This document shows, piece by piece, positions 28,384 through 36,598 of a stretch of 64,000 nucleotides of DNA; position 1 is the stretch's first letter, and each line of letters opens with the position of its first letter. The DNA is from an uncultured Clostridia bacterium (lineage in GTDB: Bacteria; Bacillota; Clostridia; Oscillospirales; Acutalibacteraceae): the NCBI GenBank assembly GCA_947584595.1, contig CANPWP010000007.1, positions 1 to 64,000 of the forward strand, read 5' to 3'. A program made the position numbers and the translations under genes. The notes beneath the pieces are model-generated. The model was not told where the DNA came from. It saw only the letters and a program-made list of their open reading frames with translations, and ran no database searches.

Positions 28384-28818
28384 TTAAAAGTCACAATCAT
28401 TTTCTATTAAATTTTTTGCGTTTTCTGCCAAATCATAAAGTGTTACGCTGTCAACATAATCATTTATAACCTTGTAATAGTTTTTCCAGAAATCAAGAGT
28501 TATACATTTTTCGCTTTGTTCGCATTGATTTATTTCATTCTTTAAACAATTAATAGGGGACAGTGAGCCCTCAGCCGCCCTTAAAATATCTCCTGCCGTA
28601 TATTCTTTAGGGTCCTTTGACAGCTTATAACCGCCGTTGTTTCCTCTGGAGCTGATTAAAAAACCCGCTTTATTAAGCAGGGCAATTATCTGTTCAAGAT
28701 ATTTTGCGGAAATTTCATAGCGGTTTGATATATCTTTTAAAGAAATAAAATTATCATTTGAATAAATGGCAAGGTGTATCATAATACGCAGAGCGTATCT
28801 GCCTCTTGTAGAAACCAT
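28384..28818 (-). CDS. Rrf2-family regulator with three-cysteine cluster
   Basis: The 144-residue protein has the Rrf2 winged helix (GRYALRIMIHLAIY at residues 5-18; SAKYLEQIIALLNKAGFLISSRGNNGGYKL). Three cysteines in the dimerisation region (SPINCLKN, NQCEQSEKC) match the spacing type that binds a [2Fe-2S] cluster in IscR-like members. It is therefore a candidate sensor of iron-sulfur status, oxygen or NO. No isc/suf genes are adjacent; instead the divergent neighbour is the phage-derived block. A palindrome overlapping its own promoter suggests autoregulation. Confidence 0.88.
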   Translation of the reverse strand: MVSTRGRYALRIMIHLAIYSNDNFISLKDISNRYEISAKYLEQIIALLNKAGFLISSRGNNGGYKLSKDPKEYTAGDILRAAEGSLSPINCLKNEINQCEQSEKCITLDFWKNYYKVINDYVDSVTLYDLAENAKNLIENDCDF

Positions 28819-28855
28819 TTTAATACCCCTTTCTTGTAATATTTCGCAGTCACAG

Positions 28856-28925
28856 ACTGCGACAAAGGGCTGTTCGCCCTTTGATACTCGGTCGCTTTTT
28901 GAAAAAAGTAACGCAAAAACTTTTA
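28856..28925 (-). repeat. REP-like intergenic element, copy 1
   Basis: On the minus strand the element runs AAAAGTTTTTGCGTTAC, TTTTTTCAAAAAGC, then hairpin CAAAGGGC-GAACA-GCCCTTTG, then TCGC. The same order of blocks, with different hairpin sequence, occurs at 47548-47626 (AAAAGTTTT, TTTTTCAAAA, CAAGGGGT-GAA-ACCCCTTG, TCGC). Shared framework with compensating stem changes suggests a dispersed structured repeat family. Here it lies in the 5' untranslated region of the Rrf2 gene. Confidence 0.6.
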
Positions 28926-28976
28926 ATTTTTTCTTACTTTAGCTGCATTTTAAATATTACCGTTTTGTTATTTATA

Positions 28977-29006
28977 ATTATACAATAGTTTTGACTTTAA
29001 GGTCAA
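28977..29006 (-). promoter_or_regulatory. Rrf2 gene promoter with overlapping palindrome
   Basis: On the minus strand, -35 TTGACC (29001-29006) and -10 TATAAT (28977-28982) are 18 bases apart. The near-perfect 16-base palindrome TTGACTTTAAGGTCAA (28991-29006, one mismatched pair) covers the -35 box. An Rrf2 dimer would plausibly bind there. The palindrome also supplies a TTGACT on the plus strand that could be the -35 of a promoter toward the terminase genes. Confidence 0.6.
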
Positions 29007-29027
29007 TAAATAAAATAAATTTTTGTT

Positions 29028-29072
29028 AAAAAGTCTGAAGTTGTATTGTTTTATGCAATTTCAGGCTTTTTT
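29028..29072 (+). terminator. Intrinsic terminator/attenuator in leader of phage-derived block
   Basis: Arms 29032-29045 and 29054-29067 pair over 14 positions (three G-U), extended by A/T flanks, followed by a run of six T. It points along the plus strand and lies 56 bases before the small terminase start. No plus-strand gene precedes it, since the Rrf2 gene runs the other way. Its position therefore fits an attenuator of a leader transcript rather than the end of a gene. Confidence 0.65.
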
Positions 29073-29127
29073 GGCGTATAAGCGAAAGGTCACGGGGCAT
29101 TTAAAAGACCTTTTAAAGGAGTTGTAT

Positions 29128-29619
29128 ATGAAAAAATCATTAAGTCAAAGGGAAAAGGATTTTTGTATCAGCTTTGTTGAGTGCGGCAATCCCATAGAAG
29201 CCGCTAAAAAAGCTGGCTATACAAAATCTCCTGAAAAAGCAGGCTTAAGGCTTATATGCAGGTCAGATATTTCCGATGAAATTGCAAGGCTTGAAAGCCA
29301 ATTACAGCAGACATTAAGCTTTGCTGCAAAATGCGGCTATAAACGCCTTGCGTTCGGAAATATTGCAGATGCTGTTTCTCTTTTATTCAAAGAGAACCCT
29401 GCTTTGGAAGATTTAAAGGAAATGGATTTATTTTCTATATCAGAAATAAAAAAGCCGAAGGACGGTGCAATGGAAATAAAATTTTTTGACAGATTAAAAG
29501 CTCTTGAAAAGTTGGAAGAATTAAGCGGAAATAAATTGGGAAGCGATAGCCCTTTTTATGAAGCTTTAATTACAGGCGCACAAATGCTTTCAAAGGAAAG
29601 TAAAGATAATGAATATTAA
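29128..29619 (+). CDS. Phage terminase small subunit
   Basis: The 163-residue protein has the terminase-small-subunit N-terminal helix-turn-helix (SQREKDFCISFVECGNPIEAAKKAGYTKSPEKAG), as in PBSX XtmA. It recognises DNA for packaging and delivers it to the large subunit. I use the ATG at 29128, which follows AAAGGAG; a longer frame begins at a TTG inside the terminator hairpin and is rejected. It overlaps the large terminase gene by 11 bases. Confidence 0.9.
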   Translation: MKKSLSQREKDFCISFVECGNPIEAAKKAGYTKSPEKAGLRLICRSDISDEIARLESQLQQTLSFAAKCGYKRLAFGNIADAVSLLFKENPALEDLKEMDLFSISEIKKPKDGAMEIKFFDRLKALEKLEELSGNKLGSDSPFYEALITGAQMLSKESKDNEY

Positions 29620-30883
29620 ACCGTTTTCAAAAAAACAGCTTGAAACTCTTTGTTGGTGGTGTAAAGGCTCTCCTTATGAAAATAAAGACGCAATTATTTG
29701 TGACGGTGCGGTAAGAAGCGGAAAAACTTTTTGTATGTCGCTGTCTTTTGTGTTTTGGAGCTTTTATAAATTTAATAACAGAGCGTTTGCTTTTTGCGGC
29801 AAAACTCAGCGGTCTTTAAGAAGAAATGTTATAACTCCTCTGATAAATGAACTTAATAATTTGGGTTTTGTATGTACAGAGAAAGTTTCAAATGGAACTC
29901 TAAAAATCAAATATAAAGACAGGGAAAACCTGTTTTATATTTTCGGGGGTAAGGATGAGGCGTCTGCCTCGCTTATTCAGGGAGTTACTCTTGCGGGAGT
30001 TTTATTTGATGAAGCGGCGCTTATGCCAAGGTCTTTTATTGAACAGGCACTTGCAAGATGTTCTGTTGAGGGTTCAACCTTTTGGTTTAACTGCAACCCC
30101 GAGCATCCTCAGCATTGGTTTTACAAGGAATGGATTTTGAAAAAAGAAAGCAAAAACGCTTTGTATATTCATTTTACTATGAGGGATAATCCCTCACTCA
30201 GCCATAAGATGATACAAAGGTATGAAAGCCTTTACAGCGGTGCTTTTTACGAACGGTTTGTTCTGGGCAAATGGACGGCGGTCTACGGTGCTGTATATCC
30301 GTTTATGGATAATTATGAGTATCCGAAAGTACCTGAAGGCGGCTTTTCCGAGTATGCAGTATCCTGCGATTACGGAACGGTCAATCCTGCATCCTTCGGG
30401 CTATGGGGCAAAAAAGACGGCACTTGGTACCGAATAGATGAATACTATTATGATTCAAGAAAAATCGGCAGACAAAAAACCGACGAGGAGCATTATGAGG
30501 CATTGGAAAGGCTTGTTGGCGACAGAAAATTAAAGGCAATTACCGTTGACCCTTCGGCGGCAAGTTTTATTGAACTTATTAAGCGCAAAAACAGGTTTAA
30601 AGTCATTCCTGCGAAAAATTCCGTTATCAACGGAATACGAAGCGTATCGTCTGCTTTAAAGCAAGGTAAAATTAAAATCTGTGAAAACTGTTCTGACAGT
30701 ATCAGAGAGTTTTCACTGTATCGCTGGAGCGAAAAGGCAACCGATGACGCACCTGTTAAAGAAAACGATCATGCTATGGATGATATAAGATATTTCGTTA
30801 CAACTATTATGGAGGAGGAAAGCGGATTTTTTGCTTTTGCTTCTCCCAGATTACAGGAGGATAGCAGTGAAGTTATTTTCTAA
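29609..30883 (+). CDS. Phage terminase large subunit (PBSX XtmB-like)
   Basis: The 424-residue packaging ATPase/nuclease is complete. Walker A is GAVRSGKT (Lys39). Walker B is GVLFDEAAL (Asp134, Glu135). RNase H-fold nuclease acidics are Asp254 in SCDYGT, Asp314 in TVDPSAAS and the C-terminal DHAMDD (Asp387, Asp391). All expected catalytic residues are present, which argues for maintained function. It would pump DNA into a capsid through the portal encoded next, whose GTG start lies within the end of this gene. Confidence 0.95.
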   Translation: MNIKPFSKKQLETLCWWCKGSPYENKDAIICDGAVRSGKTFCMSLSFVFWSFYKFNNRAFAFCGKTQRSLRRNVITPLINELNNLGFVCTEKVSNGTLKIKYKDRENLFYIFGGKDEASASLIQGVTLAGVLFDEAALMPRSFIEQALARCSVEGSTFWFNCNPEHPQHWFYKEWILKKESKNALYIHFTMRDNPSLSHKMIQRYESLYSGAFYERFVLGKWTAVYGAVYPFMDNYEYPKVPEGGFSEYAVSCDYGTVNPASFGLWGKKDGTWYRIDEYYYDSRKIGRQKTDEEHYEALERLVGDRKLKAITVDPSAASFIELIKRKNRFKVIPAKNSVINGIRSVSSALKQGKIKICENCSDSIREFSLYRWSEKATDDAPVKENDHAMDDIRYFVTTIMEEESGFFAFASPRLQEDSSEVIF

Positions 30884-32039
30884 AAAGAAAGATATCAAAA
30901 AAACTCATTTTAAAAGTCCGTCTATCGTACAATGTGCAGACGGCAGTTATTTTACTCATCCCTTTCAAAGTATAGAAAATTACTCCCCTTTTTCCGATAC
31001 GGAATATGAGCTTTATTCCTCTTTAAGAGAAGCTATTCCAATTATAGACGGAGCTATCGGAAAACTTGTCAGACTTACGGGTAATTTTGAAATTAATTGT
31101 GAAAGTAAAGCAACTCAAAATAGGCTTAAACAATTTCTTGAAAATGTAAATGTAAACGGCACTTCAATGGGTGTTATGAGCTTTGTATCAACCTATCTTG
31201 ACCAGCTTTTAACCTACGGACAAGCAGTAGGAGAAATTGTTACTGAAATAAATAATTTGGGGATTTATGCTCTTTACAACGGTTCCTTAAAGGATATATC
31301 GGTAAAGTACGGAGAAACTCCCCTTTCTGTTATTGTTTGCAAAAATGATTTTGAAAAGACGCCTCTGCCTTATCAGGATCTTTTGACATTCTCCCTTTTA
31401 AATCAGGAGCCCGGCAGACTTAAGGGAAAATCGCTTTTAAAGGGACTGCCTTTTGTAAGTTCAATTTTACTTAAAATATTTAACACTATCGGAGTTAACT
31501 TTGAACGTGTCGGAAATTTAAGATTTGCAGTTACCTACAAGCCTGATGCAAACACACCTTTGTCCAATACAAAGGAACAGGCAAAACAAATTGCAAAAGA
31601 GTGGAGCAGAGCTATGAGATGCAGGGAAAGCGTATGTGATTTCGTCAGCGCCGGAGATGTTTCCATTAAGGTAATCGGAGCAGACAGTCAGGTGCTTGAC
31701 TGTGATATTCCCATAAGGCATATGCTTGAACAAATTATTTCTAAGCTTTCAATTCCGCCGTTTTTGCTTGGTCTTAACTGGTCCAGCACGGAGAGAATGA
31801 GTACACAGCAAACAGATATTTTAACAAGTGAACTTGAATATTACAGAGAACAATTAAATCCTGTTATAAGAAAAATCTGTTCTGTATGGATGAGATTAAA
31901 CGGCATTAATGAAGAGTTTGAAATTGTTTGGGATAATATCAACTTGCAGGATGAAATTGAGCTTGCTCAGGCAAGACTTTATAACGCACAGGCAGACGCT
32001 CTTATAAACAGTGATGATAATGATACAAAGGGGGAATAA
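30867..32039 (+). CDS. Phage portal protein (XkdE-like)
   Basis: The 390-residue protein forms the DNA entry ring of the capsid vertex in related phages. It has the portal-family core (SLREAIPIIDGAIGKLVRL near the N-terminus; IISKLSIPPFLLGLNWSSTERMSTQQ near the C-terminus). The GTG at 30867 (MKLFSKKKDIKK after initiation) is chosen because AGGAGG lies 8 bases upstream; an upstream ATG inside the terminase gene has no ribosome site. Length is slightly short for the family (about 400-500) but no motif loss is evident. Confidence 0.88.
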   Translation: MKLFSKKKDIKKTHFKSPSIVQCADGSYFTHPFQSIENYSPFSDTEYELYSSLREAIPIIDGAIGKLVRLTGNFEINCESKATQNRLKQFLENVNVNGTSMGVMSFVSTYLDQLLTYGQAVGEIVTEINNLGIYALYNGSLKDISVKYGETPLSVIVCKNDFEKTPLPYQDLLTFSLLNQEPGRLKGKSLLKGLPFVSSILLKIFNTIGVNFERVGNLRFAVTYKPDANTPLSNTKEQAKQIAKEWSRAMRCRESVCDFVSAGDVSIKVIGADSQVLDCDIPIRHMLEQIISKLSIPPFLLGLNWSSTERMSTQQTDILTSELEYYREQLNPVIRKICSVWMRLNGINEEFEIVWDNINLQDEIELAQARLYNAQADALINSDDNDTKGE

Positions 32040-32040
32040 A

Positions 32041-33042
32041 ATGGGCAAGGTTTTGAAAGGCTTGGAAATAGTCAAAAGCGATTTGGAGAAAATCAATCAA
32101 TATACAAGGAGAAGCTTTACGGCAGACGAGGTATATTCCTTTTCGGTTGTTCTTTGCGACAACGATGTTGACAGGGATAACGAACGCTTTACTGTAGAAT
32201 CTTTGTTCGCTCTTGAAAAATTGTTTTTAGGAAAAACAGGTATATTTGACCATAACCCTAAGGCGGAAAACCAAAGTGCAAGAATTTATGATTGCTTTGT
32301 CGAAGCTGTAAGCGAAAGAAAAACCGCAACAGGCGACGATTATTTTCGTCTTGTTGCAAAGGCATACATACCGAAATGCAAAAGCAATGAGGATTTAATT
32401 TTAGCAATTGACAGCGGAATTTTAAAGGAAGTGAGCATCGGCTGTGCCGTTTCTGAAAAAAAATGTTCAATATGCGGAAAAACCGAAGGAGAATGTCATC
32501 ATATAAAAGGCAAGACATACGGAAAAGAAAAATGCATTCATCTTCTTTTAAATCCAACTGACGCTTACGAATGGAGCTTTGTGGCAATTCCTGCACAAAA
32601 GCAGGCAGGGGTTATTAAAAGGTTTAATAATTACAAGGAGAAATTTATGTACGAAAAAGAAGTAAATGAAATTTTAAAGTCATTAAAAGATAATACTGCT
32701 TCTGCTGATGAAATTATAAAAAATATGGACGAGGTTGTTCTTAACAAAAGTCAGTGCGAAAGACTGTTAGGTATTGTTAAATCACTTCATAAAGAGGCTC
32801 AGTGGGGCAGAAAATACAAAGAAGATCTATCACAGAAATTTATGAAGCTCAGTGCCATTGTTCAGCCTGAGGTTTCAAGTGAAACAACAAAAAGCCTGAC
32901 GCAAAAGCTTTCTGTTGAACAGTTAAAAGAATTTATTTCAGCTTATGAAAAAAAAGCAGAAAAAATCATTCCAATTAAGCCGCAGCTTTATGCGGTACAA
33001 CAGGAAAACAAAAGCCGTGAAAACAAGGCTTTTGAAATTTAA
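32041..33042 (+). CDS. Prohead protease fused to scaffold (XkdF-like)
   Basis: The 333-residue protein has an N-terminal prohead protease domain: IFDHNPKAENQSARI with His71, LKEVSIGCAVS with Ser132, and EWSFVAIPA near residue 177. A Cys-rich insert (C142SICG, C152HH) could bind zinc. From residue 203 on it is helical, charged and Gln/Lys-rich like a scaffolding protein. The start is the ATG at 32041, two bases after the portal stop, behind GGGGG. An in-frame internal start with its own ribosome site may give free scaffold (next entry). Confidence 0.82.
   Translation: MGKVLKGLEIVKSDLEKINQYTRRSFTADEVYSFSVVLCDNDVDRDNERFTVESLFALEKLFLGKTGIFDHNPKAENQSARIYDCFVEAVSERKTATGDDYFRLVAKAYIPKCKSNEDLILAIDSGILKEVSIGCAVSEKKCSICGKTEGECHHIKGKTYGKEKCIHLLLNPTDAYEWSFVAIPAQKQAGVIKRFNNYKEKFMYEKEVNEILKSLKDNTASADEIIKNMDEVVLNKSQCERLLGIVKSLHKEAQWGRKYKEDLSQKFMKLSAIVQPEVSSETTKSLTQKLSVEQLKEFISAYEKKAEKIIPIKPQLYAVQQENKSRENKAFEI
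32647..33042 (+). CDS. Probable nested scaffold protein (internal start in protease gene)
   Basis: Codon 203 of the protease gene is an ATG preceded by AAGGAG (32635-32640), six bases upstream, much like the true starts of this block. Initiation there would give a 131-residue, highly charged helical protein (MYEKEVNEILKSLK onward). Lambda uses the same arrangement: scaffold Nu3 is made from an internal start in protease gene C. The ribosome site is seen directly; production of the short product is inference. Confidence 0.6.
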   Translation: MYEKEVNEILKSLKDNTASADEIIKNMDEVVLNKSQCERLLGIVKSLHKEAQWGRKYKEDLSQKFMKLSAIVQPEVSSETTKSLTQKLSVEQLKEFISAYEKKAEKIIPIKPQLYAVQQENKSRENKAFEI

Positions 33043-33059
33043 TTTATTCGGAGGTATTT

Positions 33060-33392
33060 ATGAATATTAGTTTTAACGGTTATAAAGAAAACGCAGTAAC
33101 ATTTATGGCAAGCGGAAGTCTTGAAAAGGGGATGCTTGTTAAAATGGCAAGTAACAATACGGTTACACCATGTGCTGCAAACGATAAATTTATCGGCGTT
33201 TGTGTTGATATAAGAGGCGACTATGCAACGGTTGTAACTGAGGGTTATGTAAAACTGCCTGCTGCAAAGGCAATTACTGTAGGTTATCAGAACCTTTCAG
33301 CTTCTTCAAACAATACTGTTACTTCAGGCACAACAGGCAGAGAGTATCTTGTAATTGACTCTGACTCAACTTCGGTTGGATTTATTCTTTAA
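33060..33392 (+). CDS. Putative capsid decoration protein
   Basis: The 110-residue beta-rich protein has GSLEKGMLVKM, KFIGVCVDIRGDYATVVTEGYVKLPA and a C-terminal hydrophobic strand. This pattern resembles small capsid-stabilising proteins (DUF2190/gpD-like) encoded just before major capsid genes. The position between protease/scaffold and major capsid genes supports this. Ribosome site GGAGG. No enzyme motif is seen. Confidence 0.65.
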   Translation: MNISFNGYKENAVTFMASGSLEKGMLVKMASNNTVTPCAANDKFIGVCVDIRGDYATVVTEGYVKLPAAKAITVGYQNLSASSNNTVTSGTTGREYLVIDSDSTSVGFIL

Positions 33393-33405
33393 GGAGGAAT
33401 TTTAA

Positions 33406-34416
33406 ATGGCAAATTACGAAAATATTAAACTTGAAAAAGGTATGTATCAGGTATCGGGAAAAAGTCTGACAGATGTTTTAGAGGAACTTGACCCGTCCGA
33501 AAATTATGAAAACACATCTTTAAAAGGTCTTGATGCTTTTTCACGTCAGCTTAAAAGATTTGATATTAAGGTAAGCGGCAAAGGTTCAGACTGTGTTGAA
33601 AAATTCTTTAAAACAAGCGACAGTGCCGCACTTTTTCCCGAATATGTAAGCAGAGCAGTTAAGCAGGGTATGGAAAGAAATAATATTCTTCCCAACATTG
33701 TTTCAACTGTTACAAATATTGAGGGTATGGATTACAGAAGCATTACTTCAACTCCCACAGAAGACGATAAGACCTTAAAGGTTGTAAATGAGGGTGCAAG
33801 TATTCCTAAAACCGAAATAAAAACATCGGAAAACCTTATAAAACTTCATAAAAGGGGCAGAATGCTTGTTTCTTCTTATGAGGCGCTTCGTTTTCAGAGA
33901 CTTGATTTATTTACTGTTACTCTTAATCAGATCGGTGCTTATATTTCAAGAGCACAGCTTAATGATGCAGTAGATGTTTTATTAAACGGCGACGGAAACG
34001 ATAATGCCTGTGATTCTATTTCAGCAGGCTCAATCGGTTCAATTTCCTATGATGATTTATTAAAACTCTGGGCAGGTCTTACTCCTTATGAGCTTAACAC
34101 AATTTTAGCTCCGACAGCCGCTATGCAGAAAATTATGGCTTTATCTGAGATGAAGGACGCTCAGGCAGGTCTGACTTTCCAGGGTTCAGGCAAAATGATT
34201 ACACCTTTGGGCGCTTCACTTTTACATACTCCTGAAATTTCAGGCGATAAAATTATCGGTCTTGATAAAAACTGCGCTCTTGAAATGGTACAGGCAGGCG
34301 ATGTAATTACAGATTACGACAAGCTTATAGACCGTCAGCTTGAAAGAGCAACAATTACCTGTATTGCAGGTTTCAGCAAAATATTTAAGGACGCTTCAAA
34401 AGCACTTACCTATTAA
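33406..34416 (+). CDS. Phage major capsid protein (XkdG-like)
   Basis: The 336-residue protein sits in the usual capsid position. It has a charged N-terminal arm (about 1-60, possible delta-like region cut by the protease), then an HK97-fold-like segment with NILPNIVSTVTNIEGMDYRSI and a C-terminal strand region. The frame is intact, with AAGGAGG ahead of it. It is identified by context and general resemblance to PBSX-type capsids, not by a catalytic motif. Confidence 0.82.
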   Translation: MANYENIKLEKGMYQVSGKSLTDVLEELDPSENYENTSLKGLDAFSRQLKRFDIKVSGKGSDCVEKFFKTSDSAALFPEYVSRAVKQGMERNNILPNIVSTVTNIEGMDYRSITSTPTEDDKTLKVVNEGASIPKTEIKTSENLIKLHKRGRMLVSSYEALRFQRLDLFTVTLNQIGAYISRAQLNDAVDVLLNGDGNDNACDSISAGSIGSISYDDLLKLWAGLTPYELNTILAPTAAMQKIMALSEMKDAQAGLTFQGSGKMITPLGASLLHTPEISGDKIIGLDKNCALEMVQAGDVITDYDKLIDRQLERATITCIAGFSKIFKDASKALTY

Positions 34417-34427
34417 GAGGTGGTTTG

Positions 34428-34781
34428 ATGCTTAAAAATGTTCTGAAAAGATTTTCTGTTATTTCAGGTTTAGAGGGCGAAGAATTTTCAAAATGGTCAT
34501 TTTTGTGTAACGAAAGTCTTAATTATGTGCTTGAACATATGTTAAAAGACGAGTTAAATGAATGCGAAGAGCAGAAAATTTGCTCACTTGCAGCATCAAT
34601 AGCATTTTATAAGCTTACACTGTATGATTTTGACGGGGTAACATCATTTACTGCCGGCGATGTTCACATTTCAAAAGAAAATATACAGAAAAAAGCTGAG
34701 ATAATTATGAATGAAGAAATGAGCAGATGTAATGATATTACAGATTTCGGTTCTGTTTGCTTTTTCGGAGTCAAGGCATGA
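34428..34781 (+). CDS. Putative head-tail connector (XkdH-position)
   Basis: The 117-residue helical protein follows the capsid gene at the position of the gp6-like adaptor that binds the portal. It is compact, with CSLAASIAFYKLTLYDF in the middle. The start ATG at 34428 follows GAGGTGG. It overlaps the next gene by four bases. Function is inferred from order only. Confidence 0.6.
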   Translation: MLKNVLKRFSVISGLEGEEFSKWSFLCNESLNYVLEHMLKDELNECEEQKICSLAASIAFYKLTLYDFDGVTSFTAGDVHISKENIQKKAEIIMNEEMSRCNDITDFGSVCFFGVKA

Positions 34782-35137
34782 GCATTTATAAATTGCTTGA
34801 AAATGCAATAAATAAATGGGGCAGTACTTTTAAAATTACACAAAATGGAGAAACTATAAGCTGTAAAGGGTTTATTCAGCCGTTAAGGTATAAAAATAAT
34901 ATGTATCTTGACGGAAAAAGCCTTGACGCCGGTTTTTTTGACGGAGGTCATTATCTGTTCATTTCAAACGGCGATACGGGATTAAATAATCACAATCTTG
35001 CTTTTATTGAAGATAAAGATTCAAAATATGTTGTAAAAAGGGCAGATATTCATATATATAAAGACCAAAATCTTTATACTTGGGCAATTTTAAAACCTTA
35101 TTTTCCGCCAGTGGAGGATGATTATGCAGATAAATGA
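34778..35137 (+). CDS. Putative head closure/stopper protein (XkdI-position)
   Basis: The 119-residue beta-rich protein overlaps both neighbours by a few bases. The start at 34778 (MSIYKLLENAINKWG) follows GGAG. Size, fold impression and position match the small head-completion proteins located after the connector in PBSX-like blocks. No diagnostic motif is visible. Confidence 0.55.
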   Translation: MSIYKLLENAINKWGSTFKITQNGETISCKGFIQPLRYKNNMYLDGKSLDAGFFDGGHYLFISNGDTGLNNHNLAFIEDKDSKYVVKRADIHIYKDQNLYTWAILKPYFPPVEDDYADK

Positions 35138-35567
35138 AATTGAAGAAATTGTTGACAAACTTATTTACAGTGTGAAGTCCGACGTGCTTTTGAAAAATTT
35201 AAGATTTGTAAAGGAGTATAAGCAACAAAATATTGAAACTCCTTTAACGGATTATCTTGCTGTTGTTTCAATTAATTCTATGTCACGCTCAAGTGAATTT
35301 TTAGGCGATGCAGTCGCTAAAGGCTTAAAAGGCGAAAAATATACTGCTGAAATATTTATTAAAATCTATGCTCCAAATTTTAAGGAAGGTCAGGGACTTA
35401 CATCGATCTCAAGTATTTTGTTAAACAGCATTAAAAAGGCTGATGAAGAAAATTTTATTGAAGAAATATCAATTGAACCTGTGGAGTTTGAAGAAAATAT
35501 AAACGCTGTTTACCGTATATGTAAATTTAAAATCAGCTTTTTCTTATGTGAGGAGGTAACAGTATGA
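35124..35567 (+). CDS. Putative tail-completion/terminator protein (XkdJ-position)
   Basis: The 147-residue protein has a helical N-terminus (INEIEEIVDKLIYSV) and an alternating beta pattern. It lies at the position of tail-terminator proteins that cap the tail where it joins the head. The ATG at 35124 is preferred, six bases after GGAGG; an ATG at 35118 touches the ribosome site. It overlaps the next gene by four bases. Confidence 0.5.
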   Translation: MQINEIEEIVDKLIYSVKSDVLLKNLRFVKEYKQQNIETPLTDYLAVVSINSMSRSSEFLGDAVAKGLKGEKYTAEIFIKIYAPNFKEGQGLTSISSILLNSIKKADEENFIEEISIEPVEFEENINAVYRICKFKISFFLCEEVTV

Positions 35568-35923
35568 TTCGTTATGTGTTATTAAAGGGCGACGATATTT
35601 CAGTTTATATAAATGATAATCCGATCAGTGCGGTAATTTCGGCAAATATTAAGGAAACAACCGATTATTACGATGTTATGCAGTATTTGTCAGATGAAGA
35701 GGTTGATAGAATACCTTTAAAAAAGGAATACAGTATAACATTGAAAAAAGCCTTTGAAAATATAAGTCCTTTTGAAAATTCAGAAGAATTTTCACTTAAA
35801 ATAAAATCATTGGAAAAGGAAACAACATACGATCCCTGCATACTTCTTGAGGAGGAAAATTTCTTATCTCAGAACAATACCCTTACCACAGTTTATAAAA
35901 TAAAAGCATACAATAAATTTTAA
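35564..35923 (+). CDS. Unknown 119-residue phage protein, candidate reduced tail-tube component
   Basis: I do not recognise the family. The protein is beta-rich (DDISVYINDNPISAVISANI, then PLKKEYSITLKKAFENI) and occupies the place where PBSX-like phages encode sheath and tube proteins. The pattern of short strands around a glycine-poor core is compatible with a small tube-like protein, but this is only an impression. It overlaps the gene before it by four bases and is followed 13 bases later by a 48-codon gene. Confidence 0.5.
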   Translation: MIRYVLLKGDDISVYINDNPISAVISANIKETTDYYDVMQYLSDEEVDRIPLKKEYSITLKKAFENISPFENSEEFSLKIKSLEKETTYDPCILLEEENFLSQNNTLTTVYKIKAYNKF

Positions 35924-35936
35924 ACAGGAGGCAGAA

Positions 35937-36083
35937 ATGGATACAAATTCAAATATAAATTCTGAAAATACATATTCACAAAGCAATAATGAATTTGTAG
36001 AGGATTTAAGCGCTCAGCTTCAAAGACAAAGCAGAAGATACTCAAAACCTTTTGATGAAGAAAGGCAGGCGGGTATTAAATGA
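35937..36083 (+). CDS. 48-residue polar micro-protein at the tape-measure position
   Basis: ATG at 35937 follows a perfect AGGAGG by five bases, and its stop overlaps the next start (ATGA), so it is very likely translated. The first 20 residues are Asn/Ser-rich; the rest is charged (DLSAQLQRQSRRYSKPFDEER). It stands where related blocks carry the assembly chaperone and the tape-measure gene, usually many hundreds of codons. It may be a remnant, a chaperone-like peptide or a minimal ruler. Confidence 0.7.
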   Translation: MDTNSNINSENTYSQSNNEFVEDLSAQLQRQSRRYSKPFDEERQAGIK

Positions 36084-36598
36084 TTTCAGCTTCTATGAGA
36101 TATAAAAACTTTACCTGGCATCATAATCCTAAAGCACTGAAAATAAAGAACAATAAAAAAACAATTAGCCTCAGCTATCCGTATTCATATACGGAGGCTG
36201 AGGAGATGTTCAATGAAAAAGCTGTAATTGAAGGTGAGGGAGAACTGTATGGCGAAGACTGCATTAAACAGTTCAACAGTCTATGCAGGCTTTTCTCATC
36301 AAAAAACAAGGGAATACTTTCAATCGGAGGTATTCCCTCCCTTGAAGCTTATTTTACAAAGCTTGAGCTTTTATGCGAGCCGAAAAACAATATTTTATCA
36401 TACAGCTTTCAGTTTACGGAGTGTTCTTCAAAGGAGAAAAAAGATACAGTCGCAAATTATTATATTGCGCAAATCGAGGAAACACTTTGGGATATTTCAT
36501 ATAAGTGCAATATCCCGATTGAAACTCTTGCAAAGCTAAATTCCCATTATAAACGCCCTGACAGCGTTAAGGAAGGCGACAGGGTGGTTTTATGTTAA
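36080..36598 (+). CDS. LysM tail/baseplate protein (XkdP-like)
   Basis: The 172-residue protein has an N-terminal beta domain and a C-terminal LysM module (about residues 128-172, YIAQIEETLWDISYKCNIPIE onward). This matches the XkdP/gp53-like proteins that join the tail tube to the hub in contractile phages. Its presence next to the hub gene supports a baseplate role over cell-wall degradation, since no lytic domain is present. It overlaps the hub gene by 7 bases. Confidence 0.8.
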   Translation: MISASMRYKNFTWHHNPKALKIKNNKKTISLSYPYSYTEAEEMFNEKAVIEGEGELYGEDCIKQFNSLCRLFSSKNKGILSIGGIPSLEAYFTKLELLCEPKNNILSYSFQFTECSSKEKKDTVANYYIAQIEETLWDISYKCNIPIETLAKLNSHYKRPDSVKEGDRVVLC

